Source: an uncultured bacterium
GTDB lineage: Bacteria; Patescibacteriota; Microgenomatia; UBA1400; PJMF01
Length of the DNA: 11,167 nucleotides
Direction of reading: 5' to 3'
Assembly (NCBI GenBank): GCA_903959355.1
Contig: CAJBWJ010000016.1
Location: forward strand, 1-11,167
Shown in pieces: positions 1 through 6,883 of the stretch. Made by a program: the position numbers and the translations under genes. The notes below the pieces were generated by a model. The model was not told the origin of the DNA and searched no databases. It saw only the letters and a list, made by a program, of their open reading frames with translations. How positions within the stretch are numbered: the first letter of the stretch is position 1; each line of letters starts with the position of its first letter.

Positions 1-994
1 ATTAGAAAATCTTTTAAATGATAACGATGTTTTAGTTCTTAATGAAACCAAAGTTTTTCCTGCTCGTTTGCTTGGTAAAAAACAAAGTGGTGGTAAAGTC
101 GAATTATTACTTATCAAACAAATTGATCTAGATACTTTTGCCGCTATTTCTAAACCAGGACTTAAAATGGGGCAGCAACTTTTCTTTCCAAGAAGAAGTT
201 TCTTAGAAAGTGATGGCAGTCTTTCGGCTGATTTGGATATTAGCGATTTTTTGCAAGCACAGGTGATTTTTAGAGATGAGGAAAGCGCCAAAATCCAAGT
301 TAAATTTAATCAGAGCGCTGCCAATCTTTTATCTGAAATTGATCTTTGCGGTTTTACACCGCTGCCGCCATATATTCATCCCACCCAAACTGAAGAAGAA
401 ATCAAAGAAGAATATCAGACAGTTTATGCCAAAGAAGAAGGTTCAGCGGCAGCCCCTACCGCTGGCCTACATTTCACCGAAGAGCTTCTCACTAAACTTA
501 AAGCCAAAGGTGTGCAAATTGAAAAAGTCACTCTTCATGTGGGGCTTGGCACTTTTGCCAAATTAACTAGTGAAAATATCAAAAACAAAACTCTTCACAG
601 TGAGTACTACGAGATTAATGAGGACACGGCGACACGCCTAAACGAAGCTAAGAAAGTCGGCAAAAGAATTATTGCTGTTGGCACCACAAGCACTAGAACT
701 CTCGAGTCGGCAGTACTTATGAGCGCTGATAAAAAAACTATTAAAGCCAGCGCCAAAGAAACCAATATTTTTATCGATCCGCCTTATAAATTCAATTTTA
801 TTGATGCCTTAATTACTAATTTTCATTTACCTAAATCTAGTTTGTTGATGTTAGTCTCGGCTTTTTGCACTGCTCCAAACACCACTGCCGAATTCACTAC
901 TTTTTTAGAAACTAGTGTCGGTCAGGCTTACACTCATGCTTTAGAAAATGACTACAGGTTTTTCAGTTTTGGTGACGCGATGTTCATTGAGTAA
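1..994 (+). CDS. queA: S-adenosylmethionine:tRNA ribosyltransferase-isomerase, 5' truncated by the window
   Basis: QueA transfers and isomerises the ribosyl part of SAM onto preQ1-modified tRNA, forming epoxyqueuosine at wobble position 34 (queuosine pathway, cytoplasm). The frame is open from base 2, giving 330 visible codons; the family is usually about 340-360, so only some 10-25 N-terminal residues are missing. The TTG at 68 is internal, because family sequence continues upstream of it (LVLNETKVFPARLLG, about bases 32-76). Other family motifs visible are GSAAAPTAGLHFT (about 440-478), HVGLGTF, VGTTSTRTLES (about 677-709), TNFHLPKSSLL and a C-terminal YRFFSFGDAMFIE. The TAA stop lies 22 bases before the helicase gene on the same strand, so co-transcription is possible. 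No other queuosine gene is in the window. Identification is firm. Confidence 0.96.
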   Translation, partial: LENLLNDNDVLVLNETKVFPARLLGKKQSGGKVELLLIKQIDLDTFAAISKPGLKMGQQLFFPRRSFLESDGSLSADLDISDFLQAQVIFRDEESAKIQVKFNQSAANLLSEIDLCGFTPLPPYIHPTQTEEEIKEEYQTVYAKEEGSAAAPTAGLHFTEELLTKLKAKGVQIEKVTLHVGLGTFAKLTSENIKNKTLHSEYYEINEDTATRLNEAKKVGKRIIAVGTTSTRTLESAVLMSADKKTIKASAKETNIFIDPPYKFNFIDALITNFHLPKSSLLMLVSAFCTAPNTTAEFTTFLETSVGQAYTHALENDYRFFSFGDAMFIE

Positions 995-1016
995 ATCGCC
1001 GCAAATAAAACAAATT

Positions 1017-2186
1017 ATGGATATTTCCAAAGATAAAAAACTAGCGCTTAAAGAAATTCTGGCTTGGTTCGCGACTAAATCTGGTAGTAAGCAATCGCTA
1101 ACTCTCGGTGGTTATGCCGGTACCGGCAAAACTACTCTGATCGCAATTTTGCGTAAAGTTCTCTATCAACAAGATCCGAAGCTCAAGGTGTCTTTTGCAG
1201 CTTTTACTGGTAAAGCGGCTAGAGTGCTTAAGACTTATCTCAAAGAAAATGAAGTTTTGTATAAGGGCGATAGCGTTGGCACCATCCATTCACTTATCTA
1301 TTCGATCATTGAAAATGAAAGTCATGACATCATTGGTTGGAAACGCAAAGAAGAAATTAAGACTGATTTGATTATCATCGATGAAGCCTCCATGGTCGAT
1401 CAAAAAATTTGGTTGGATTTATTATCTTATGATGTGCCGGTCCTAGCAGTTGGCGATCATGGTCAATTGCCACCAGTGAATGGTCAATTTAATCTGATGG
1501 AAACGCCAGAGCTAAAATTAGAAGAAATTCATCGCCAAGTGACTGATAATCCAATTATTAAGCTTTCTATTGAAGCCCGTAAAACTGGTCACATTAAAAT
1601 CGGCAATTATGGTCAAGGAGTCCGTAAATTAGATAAAAACGATCCAGAATCACAAGAAATCATTGAGAGTTATCTACAAAGTTCCAATCAAGATACTCTC
1701 ATTCTCTGTGGTTACAATAACACCCGCATTAAGCTCAATAATTACTTGCGCAATTTACTTGGCCACGATTCTCCATTACCAATGGCAGGGGATCGAGTAA
1801 TATGTTTGCGTAATAAACAACAAAAAGCCATCTTCAACGGCATGCTCGGCACCATCCAGACCATTAGTAGCGTCAATGATAATTTCTATGAATTGAAAAT
1901 CTTATTTGATGACGAAGAGCAAGAATTTGAAGGTTTAGCGGTCAAAAAGCAATTCGGTTCTAGCACTGCTCTCAACTTTACCAAAGAAACAAGAACCCTA
2001 ACACTCCAGGCTGAACTTTTTGATTTTGCCTACGCCCTGACAGTCCACAAAGCCCAAGGTAGTCAGGCTAGAAGAGTGATTTTATTCGAAGAACGCTTTA
2101 AACAAATGTCAGATTTGGACTGGCGCCGTTGGCTTTATACGGCAGTGACGAGAGCAGAAGAAGAGCTAATTATCTTAGGCGACTAA
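1017..2186 (+). CDS. Short SF1B (RecD/Dda-like) DNA helicase, AAA family ATPase
   Basis: This is a predicted ATP-dependent DNA helicase of 389 residues. Motifs in order are Walker A GYAGTGKTT (32-40), motif Ia AAFTGKAARVL (61-71), TIHSLIY (89-95), Walker B LIIIDEASMVD (118-128), motif III VGDHGQLPPV (145-154), LEEIHRQ (168-174), and the UvrD_C_2-type C-terminal motifs TVHKAQGSQ (342-350) and YTAVTRAEEEL (374-384). The frame is open back to an ATG at 948, but that start lies inside queA. I chose the ATG at 1017 because it begins a natural N-terminus just before the first helix and leaves a 22-base spacer after queA. No Shine-Dalgarno is seen, only an A-rich leader. It lacks the long N-terminal regions of RecD or RecD2 and is closer in size to phage T4 Dda or PIF1-type cores. 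The role (repair, recombination or replication restart) cannot be fixed from sequence. Confidence 0.9.
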   Translation: MDISKDKKLALKEILAWFATKSGSKQSLTLGGYAGTGKTTLIAILRKVLYQQDPKLKVSFAAFTGKAARVLKTYLKENEVLYKGDSVGTIHSLIYSIIENESHDIIGWKRKEEIKTDLIIIDEASMVDQKIWLDLLSYDVPVLAVGDHGQLPPVNGQFNLMETPELKLEEIHRQVTDNPIIKLSIEARKTGHIKIGNYGQGVRKLDKNDPESQEIIESYLQSSNQDTLILCGYNNTRIKLNNYLRNLLGHDSPLPMAGDRVICLRNKQQKAIFNGMLGTIQTISSVNDNFYELKILFDDEEQEFEGLAVKKQFGSSTALNFTKETRTLTLQAELFDFAYALTVHKAQGSQARRVILFEERFKQMSDLDWRRWLYTAVTRAEEELIILGD

Positions 2187-2217
2187 GTGATAATTAGGTT
2201 TTTGCCCATTCAACCGT

Positions 2218-2223
2218 TATAAT
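2218..2223 (+). promoter_or_regulatory. -10 box (TATAAT) of the pseudouridine synthase gene
   Basis: A perfect TATAAT lies in the 58-base spacer between the helicase stop and the next ATG, 21 bases before that ATG. Start of transcription is expected near 2230, leaving a leader of about 15 A-rich bases with no Shine-Dalgarno. A -35 box at normal spacing is weak (about 2194-2200, TTAGGT-like). Confidence 0.6.
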
Positions 2224-2244
2224 AGACCTATAGAAAAATAAAAT

Positions 2245-3009
2245 ATGCAAATTCGTTTAAATAAATTTTTAGCTGACCTTGGTATTGCCTCACGCCGCAA
2301 GGCTGATCAATTAATTGATGAAGGCAGAGTTTTGCTTAATCAAAAAAAAGCTAAGCTTGGCGACAAAGTTGATCCAGAAAAAGATCAGGTTATGTTTGAA
2401 GGTAAAAAACTAACCAGTGACGATCGTGAAGATTTTGAATATTGGTTGCTTAATAAACCTCGTAATGTTGTTTCTACCGTTAGTGATGAAGCTGGCCGTA
2501 AAACTGTTTTTGATTATGTCAAAACCAAAGCTAAAACCAGAGTTTATCCAGTTGGCCGTCTCGATTTAGAATCAGAAGGTTTGCTGCTTATGACCAACGA
2601 TGGCGAATTAGCCAATCGCTTAACTCATCCAAAATATGAAGTTAGAAAAGTTTACAAAGTCACTGTGAATGGTATTTTTTCTGAAGGCAAAGTCGAAAGG
2701 TTACTTCGTGGAGTGCGTTTAGCTGAAGGCAAAACTTCTTTCGACACCCTAGAGTTGCTGGAAAAAGAAGGCCGCGACTTCACCCTTAAAATTGGTATTC
2801 ATCAGGGTGTTAAAAGAGAAATCCGTCGTGTCTGTGCCAAAGTCGGTTGGGAAGTGACTAAGCTTCTCCGCGTCAAGATTGGCAATCTAAGTATGACTGG
2901 TTTAATTGTTGGCAATGTCCGCAAATTAACTGAAGAAGAAGTAATTGACCTGAAAAAATTAGTGGGCCTTTATGAAAACTCAGCAAGCTCTCAAAACTCT
3001 AATCTTTGA
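2245..3009 (+). CDS. RsuA/RluB/RluE/RluF-family pseudouridine synthase
   Basis: This 254-residue enzyme should isomerise a uridine to pseudouridine in ribosomal RNA. An S4 RNA-binding domain occupies residues 1-48 (RLNKFLADLGIASRRKADQL, then a GRV segment). The catalytic domain holds WLLNKPRNVVSTVSD (67-81) and the family signature GRLDLESEGLLLMTNDG (104-120), where D107 is the expected catalytic aspartate, followed by LTHPKYEVRKVYKV. Near the end, QGVKREIRRVCAKVG is the usual basic RsuA-type motif. The size fits RluB-like large-subunit enzymes of many bacteria, but the target (16S or 23S position) cannot be told. It has its own TATAAT promoter and no Shine-Dalgarno. Its 3' end overlaps the HAD gene by 38 bases, so the two are probably translationally linked. 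The stop is TGA, which argues against UGA reassignment. Confidence 0.93.
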   Translation: MQIRLNKFLADLGIASRRKADQLIDEGRVLLNQKKAKLGDKVDPEKDQVMFEGKKLTSDDREDFEYWLLNKPRNVVSTVSDEAGRKTVFDYVKTKAKTRVYPVGRLDLESEGLLLMTNDGELANRLTHPKYEVRKVYKVTVNGIFSEGKVERLLRGVRLAEGKTSFDTLELLEKEGRDFTLKIGIHQGVKREIRRVCAKVGWEVTKLLRVKIGNLSMTGLIVGNVRKLTEEEVIDLKKLVGLYENSASSQNSNL

Positions 3010-3661
3010 TTTTGATGGCACATTGGTCGATAGTATGGCCACTTATATCCATGGTTTTAATCAAGTGGCTAAAGAATTCAATCTACCAATCATTGCAGAA
3101 TCTGATTTAGCCTCTCTCAAACAATTATCAGCCAAAGATCTCATGGCTAAGTTCAAAATTGGTCCTCTAAAATTGACTAGACTTATTTACACCGTCAATA
3201 AAAATTTAAGCAAAGAAGCTGTCAATCTCGTTTTTTTCCCAGGAATGAAGACTGTTCTTATTAAATTAGCCAAGCAACATCAATTGGGAATTTTAACTTC
3301 CAATAATAAAGAAAATGTCGAGATTTTCCTCAAAAAGCAAAATTGTGATGATTTATTTGATTTCATTTATGCTGGCAAGAATATTTTTGGCAAAGATAAG
3401 ATTTTTAGCGCTTTAATTAAAAAACATAAATTAAACAAGGTCGACATTTTATATTTCGGTGATGAAGTGCGTGACATTGAAGCCTGCCAGAAAGTTGGTG
3501 TCAAAGTAGCAGCCGTCACTTGGGGCTTCAACGCTCCGGAGCTCCTAAAAGCCAAAAAGCCAAATTATTTACTCAATTCTCCAGAGGAAATTGTCAATTT
3601 TACATTAGTCAATGAACCCAGCTCTATAGTATCTAAAGCCAGAAACAGTTGGACTCATTAG
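2972..3661 (+). CDS. HAD-superfamily hydrolase (phosphoglycolate phosphatase-like)
   Basis: A 229-residue haloacid-dehalogenase-type phosphatase. Motif I is DFDGTLVDS (13-21, nucleophile D13 and acid D15), motif II is TSNN (109-112), motif III is a lysine in FGKDK (139-143), and motif IV is FGDEVRDIE (162-170, with D164 and D168 binding Mg2+). The region after motif I forms a helical cap, and VTWGFN near 182-187 is typical of phosphoglycolate/pyrophosphatase-type members. The substrate is unknown. The ATG at 2972 overlaps the end of the pseudouridine synthase gene and is the only start that keeps motif I near the N-terminus; no Shine-Dalgarno is seen. The last roughly 19 codons lie antisense to the 3' end of the metallopeptidase gene. 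They run beyond the expected HAD fold, so they may be a readthrough tail created when the neighbouring gene arrived. Confidence 0.88.
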   Translation: MKTQQALKTLIFDFDGTLVDSMATYIHGFNQVAKEFNLPIIAESDLASLKQLSAKDLMAKFKIGPLKLTRLIYTVNKNLSKEAVNLVFFPGMKTVLIKLAKQHQLGILTSNNKENVEIFLKKQNCDDLFDFIYAGKNIFGKDKIFSALIKKHKLNKVDILYFGDEVRDIEACQKVGVKVAAVTWGFNAPELLKAKKPNYLLNSPEEIVNFTLVNEPSSIVSKARNSWTH

Positions 3662-4885
3662 TTTTACTGCTGAAGGATGACTATCTAAATATTTTTTTCG
3701 ATATTGAACATCTGGTATTAAAATGTCATTTATTTTTTCAAGCCATTGGCTGATTGGGATCTGAATGAGTACCCATGGGAGCATTTCAATATATCCAGGA
3801 ATGTCGCTACTGAGTTTTATCAATTCATCCGCCTTTTCTATTATTGGTTTTATGATTCCCATGTATTCTGGGACTAGTCTATACATCATTACTGATCTGT
3901 TGCCAAAATTTCCATTTATACTCAATGAAGCTTGGTAATATATCCATTGAGTTGCATAATCATATGATTCTGCATTTCCAAGTATAGGTGTTTCTTTTCT
4001 CATATAAGAGTCACTAAAAACACCATTGCCTGTAAATTTAGCGAGGAGTTCGTTCTTTGCCATATCAAGGCACCAAGTCATGAGCGGTGAATTTGGCTTC
4101 TTTAACTCATCAGAATATTGTCGAACGTCTTCAAGAAAATTTTCCTTAACTCTTTGAGGGAACTCAACTGGTTCTGGCCAAGCGTTTTTTTTTATTCCTA
4201 AAATTTCAGCTTTTGGTTTCAATGCATTTGCCAAGAGCTCAAAAAGAGCATGATTTAGTTCGTGCCTTAAAGTTCTTATATTTCCTAATTTGTTTACAAT
4301 TAATGAAACTTGACTGCCTTCTATGCCAAAATCTTTTTTGCCAAAAAAACCAATAGCTCCACTTTTTTGGCCATAAATATTATCAAAGACACTGTCAATT
4401 CCTGAGTCTTTTAAAAGAGTGATAATTATAACTAGTGGGTTTTTAGTGAGTTCCATTTTACGAGTGACTGACCAAAAATCACCTGTTTCCATAAAATAAA
4501 GTTGGTGAACTAAGTCTTTTTGTGATTCTTTCCCATCTTCTTCAACTCCTTTATTAACTTTTTCTTGAGCTGTGGCCAAGAGTTTTGTTATTTTTTCTTC
4601 CTCTTTCTCAAGTTCAGCTAATATCCTTAGAAGTGGTTCGTTATTGATAACGGCTAGTTCTCCAGCCTTAATTTTTTGTTTTAGGTTTTGATATTCGGTA
4701 AAATCAGCACCTTCTTGAAATTTAGCTAAAGATGCGAAGAGTTGCTTGGCTATGGCCGCATATTGTAGCCATCCTTCTAATTGGAGTTGGCCAATTGCTT
4801 CCTTTCTATCTATTGGTCTTTGATCTTTTGATTCTTCTTTCAGCCAATATTCTTTGAGTTGTTCTTTTTGAGTATTTTCTATCAT
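3605..4885 (-). CDS. Putative HExxH zinc metallopeptidase of unknown family
   Basis: I do not recognise this 426-residue protein by name. Its most informative stretch is TLRHELNHALFELL (205-218), which contains HELNH (208-212), a match to the zincin HExxH zinc-binding motif in a hydrophobic helix. A candidate third ligand is E279 in AKNELLAKF, 67 residues downstream, as in gluzincins (inference). Residues about 62-125 are rich in E, K, L and A and probably form a helical or coiled-coil arm. There is no signal peptide and no clear membrane segment, so it is likely cytoplasmic. An A9 run (plus-strand T9 at 4185-4193) lies in the coding part. The ATG at 4885 is the first start after an in-frame TAA in the leader; the only strong Shine-Dalgarno is 26 bases upstream, too far for this ATG. 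It is divergent from typA and overlaps the HAD gene by 57 bases. Composition looks more AT-rich than typA, hinting at an accessory gene. Confidence 0.7.
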   Translation of the reverse strand: MIENTQKEQLKEYWLKEESKDQRPIDRKEAIGQLQLEGWLQYAAIAKQLFASLAKFQEGADFTEYQNLKQKIKAGELAVINNEPLLRILAELEKEEEKITKLLATAQEKVNKGVEEDGKESQKDLVHQLYFMETGDFWSVTRKMELTKNPLVIIITLLKDSGIDSVFDNIYGQKSGAIGFFGKKDFGIEGSQVSLIVNKLGNIRTLRHELNHALFELLANALKPKAEILGIKKNAWPEPVEFPQRVKENFLEDVRQYSDELKKPNSPLMTWCLDMAKNELLAKFTGNGVFSDSYMRKETPILGNAESYDYATQWIYYQASLSINGNFGNRSVMMYRLVPEYMGIIKPIIEKADELIKLSSDIPGYIEMLPWVLIQIPISQWLEKINDILIPDVQYRKKYLDSHPSAVKLMSPTVSGFRYYRAGFID

Positions 4886-4910
4886 GAGATGAGAGATTTA
4901 ATAATTTCAT

Positions 4911-4930
4911 ACCTCCTTGTGTTTCACAAG
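4911..4930 (-). promoter_or_regulatory. Dyad abutting a strong Shine-Dalgarno in the metallopeptidase leader
   Basis: On the minus strand, CTTGTG-AAA-CACAAG (4930-4916) is a perfect 6-bp inverted repeat with a 3-base loop. Its last three bases are the start of AAGGAGGT, a near-perfect anti-16S match that ends at 4911. An ATG follows directly at 4910, opening a 34-codon frame that overlaps the metallopeptidase start in another reading frame. It could be a translational control hairpin, a leader peptide signal or an operator shared with typA. The function is inferred only. Confidence 0.4.
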
Positions 4931-4961
4931 TGTCGTTATAGCTATTTTAACGCCAATCTAG

Positions 4962-4967
4962 TATAAT
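4962..4967 (+). promoter_or_regulatory. -10 box of typA, predicted leaderless
   Basis: A perfect TATAAT ends 9 bases before the typA ATG at 4977. With the usual 6-8 bases from -10 to the transcription start, the mRNA would begin at or within a few bases of the ATG. There is no room for a Shine-Dalgarno and none is seen. A -35 box is not clear. An 8-bp palindrome, ATAGCTAT, sits at 4938-4945 where a -35 would lie. Confidence 0.6.
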
Positions 4968-4976
4968 TCCTTCTTT

Positions 4977-6824
4977 ATGCAAATCAGAAACATCGCCATT
5001 ATCGCCCACGTTGACCACGGTAAAACTACCCTGATCGACGGAATGTTAAAACAAACTCATGCTTTCCGTGAAAACCAAGCTGAAATGAAACAAAATACTA
5101 TCCTAGATAGTAACGATTTGGAAAGAGAAAAAGGTATTACCATTCTCGCCAAAAACACTGCTGTTTTCTATAAGAGTGAAGCTGGTGAAGATTATAAAAT
5201 TAATATTATCGATACCCCAGGGCATGCTGATTTTGCAGGTGAAGTTGAACGCGTCATTAGTATGGCTGATGGTGCTGTTCTATTAGTTGATGCTGCTGAA
5301 GGTCCACTTCCTCAAACTCGTTTTGTATTAGAACAAGCTCTTAAACAACATCTCAAAATGATTGTAATTGTTAATAAAATTGATCGTCGTGATGCTGAGC
5401 CAGAAAGAGTTCTCAATCAAGTTGAAGAACTTTTCTTAAATCTTGCTCATGACGATTCTCAATTAATGTTCCCAATTCTCTATGCTGTCGGTCGTGATGG
5501 TAAAGTCTGGGATGATCTTCCAGAAAATGAAGTCGGTGATGCTGAAGCAATTGCAAAACATCCTGGCAACTTGCGTCCAATTTTTGAAGAAATTATTCGT
5601 ACTATTCCAGCTCCAAAAACTAATGAAGCTATGCCTTTTAAAATGCAGGTTTCTACTCTAGACTTTGATACCTATAAAGGCACTTATGCTATTGGTAAAG
5701 TCACTCAAGGTATTGTCAAAAAAGGCCAACGCCTCGTTATCCTTAATGAAAATGAAAAAGTTGGCGAGATGTCTGTCGCTCATTTAATGACTAGTGACGG
5801 TCTTGGTCGCCAAGAAGCTGAGATTAGTCAAGCTGGTGATATTATTGCTATTACTGGTGCAGAAAATATTGCTATTGGTCAAACTTTAGCTGCTCTTGGA
5901 GAAACAGAAGGTTTCCCAAGTATTAATATCACTGAACCAACTTTAAAAATTCGTGTTTCCGCTAATACTTCACCTTTTGCAGGTAAAGAAGGCGACTTCT
6001 GTACCATTCGCCAAATTGCTGAAAGACTTCGTAAAGAACAAAAAACCAATCTTGGTCTTCGTATCGAAGGTCTAGAGGGTGGTTCTTTCAATGTGGCTGG
6101 TCGTGGTGAACTTCACTTGGCCATCTTAATTGAAACCATGCGTCGTGAAGGTTACGAGATGGAGCTTTCCAAGCCTCAAGTTATCATTAAAGAAATTGAT
6201 GGCGTTAAAATGGAACCTTATGAAGAAATGACTATCGAAATTGCCAAAGAATATATGGGCGTAATTACTGAAGAATTGGGTAAGCGCAAAGGTAATTTAA
6301 TCGATAGTATTACCAACGAAAAAGGTACTACTAGAATGGTTTATGAAGTAAGTAGTCGTAATATCCTTGGTTTTAGAAGTCAAATTCTAACTAAAACCAG
6401 AGGTAATGGCTTATTTAGTTCTCGTTTCCTCGAATATGCTCCTCTGAGTGCCGAATTACCTCAAATGCGTAATGGTGCTCTGATTGCTACTGAGTCGGGT
6501 ACTGCTACTGCTTATGCTCTAGAAACTATTCAAGAGCGTGGCAAAACCTTTATTAATCCTGGCGATGCTGCTTATGAGGGTCAAATTGTCGGTCTTCGCA
6601 ATCAACAAGAAGATTTGGAAGTTAATGTTTGTAAGGCTAAAAAACTTACTAACTTCCGTTCTAATGCTGATTTCTTGACTGTACTTGATACTCGTATTGA
6701 ATTAAGTCTTGAGCAATGTCTCGATTTTATCGAAGACGACGAGCTTTTGGAGGCTACTCCAAAGAGTTTAAGATTGCGTAAGAAATTTCTCAATAAAGTC
6801 GTTCGTAACAGACAAGCTCGCTAA
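4977..6824 (+). CDS. typA: Ribosome-associated translational GTPase TypA/BipA
   Basis: TypA/BipA is an EF-G-like GTPase that binds the 70S ribosome and assists ribosome assembly and stress or cold adaptation. At 615 residues it has the normal family length. GTPase motifs visible are AHVDHGKTT (10-18), the switch region with EKGITILAKN (51-60), DTPGHADF (79-86) and NKID (133-136). Then follow a beta-barrel domain, an EF-G III/V-like part (GRGELHLAILIETMRREGYE) and the family C-terminal domain ending in TPKSLRLRKKFLNKVVRNRQ, a basic tail that contacts rRNA in known structures. The ATG at 4977 gives the standard N-terminus. Arginine codons are mostly CGT, as in a well-expressed gene, and match the nearby tRNA-Arg(GCG). 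The promoter is predicted to give a leaderless transcript. rarA follows after 59 bases with its own promoter. Confidence 0.98.
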   Translation: MQIRNIAIIAHVDHGKTTLIDGMLKQTHAFRENQAEMKQNTILDSNDLEREKGITILAKNTAVFYKSEAGEDYKINIIDTPGHADFAGEVERVISMADGAVLLVDAAEGPLPQTRFVLEQALKQHLKMIVIVNKIDRRDAEPERVLNQVEELFLNLAHDDSQLMFPILYAVGRDGKVWDDLPENEVGDAEAIAKHPGNLRPIFEEIIRTIPAPKTNEAMPFKMQVSTLDFDTYKGTYAIGKVTQGIVKKGQRLVILNENEKVGEMSVAHLMTSDGLGRQEAEISQAGDIIAITGAENIAIGQTLAALGETEGFPSINITEPTLKIRVSANTSPFAGKEGDFCTIRQIAERLRKEQKTNLGLRIEGLEGGSFNVAGRGELHLAILIETMRREGYEMELSKPQVIIKEIDGVKMEPYEEMTIEIAKEYMGVITEELGKRKGNLIDSITNEKGTTRMVYEVSSRNILGFRSQILTKTRGNGLFSSRFLEYAPLSAELPQMRNGALIATESGTATAYALETIQERGKTFINPGDAAYEGQIVGLRNQQEDLEVNVCKAKKLTNFRSNADFLTVLDTRIELSLEQCLDFIEDDELLEATPKSLRLRKKFLNKVVRNRQAR

Positions 6825-6846
6825 AGATTTTTTCTAAGAAGCGCTT

Positions 6847-6875
6847 TTGCAACCAGTCTTGTTTTCGGGTAAAAT
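6847..6875 (+). promoter_or_regulatory. Sigma70-type promoter of rarA, predicted leaderless
   Basis: TTGCAA (6847-6852) and TAAAAT (6870-6875) are separated by exactly 17 bases. The -10 ends 8 bases before the rarA ATG at 6884, so transcription is expected to start at or next to the ATG. There is no Shine-Dalgarno. This is the best-matched -35/-10 pair in the window. Confidence 0.65.
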
Positions 6876-6883
6876 TAGTCTCA

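Noticed and set aside
948..1016. Helicase start at ATG 948
   Set aside because: It lies within the conserved C-terminal end of queA; the 23 extra residues do not look like a helicase, and ATG 1017 is better placed.
2202..2207. TTGCCC as -35 for the pseudouridine synthase promoter
   Set aside because: It is only 10 bases from the TATAAT, too close for sigma70-type recognition.
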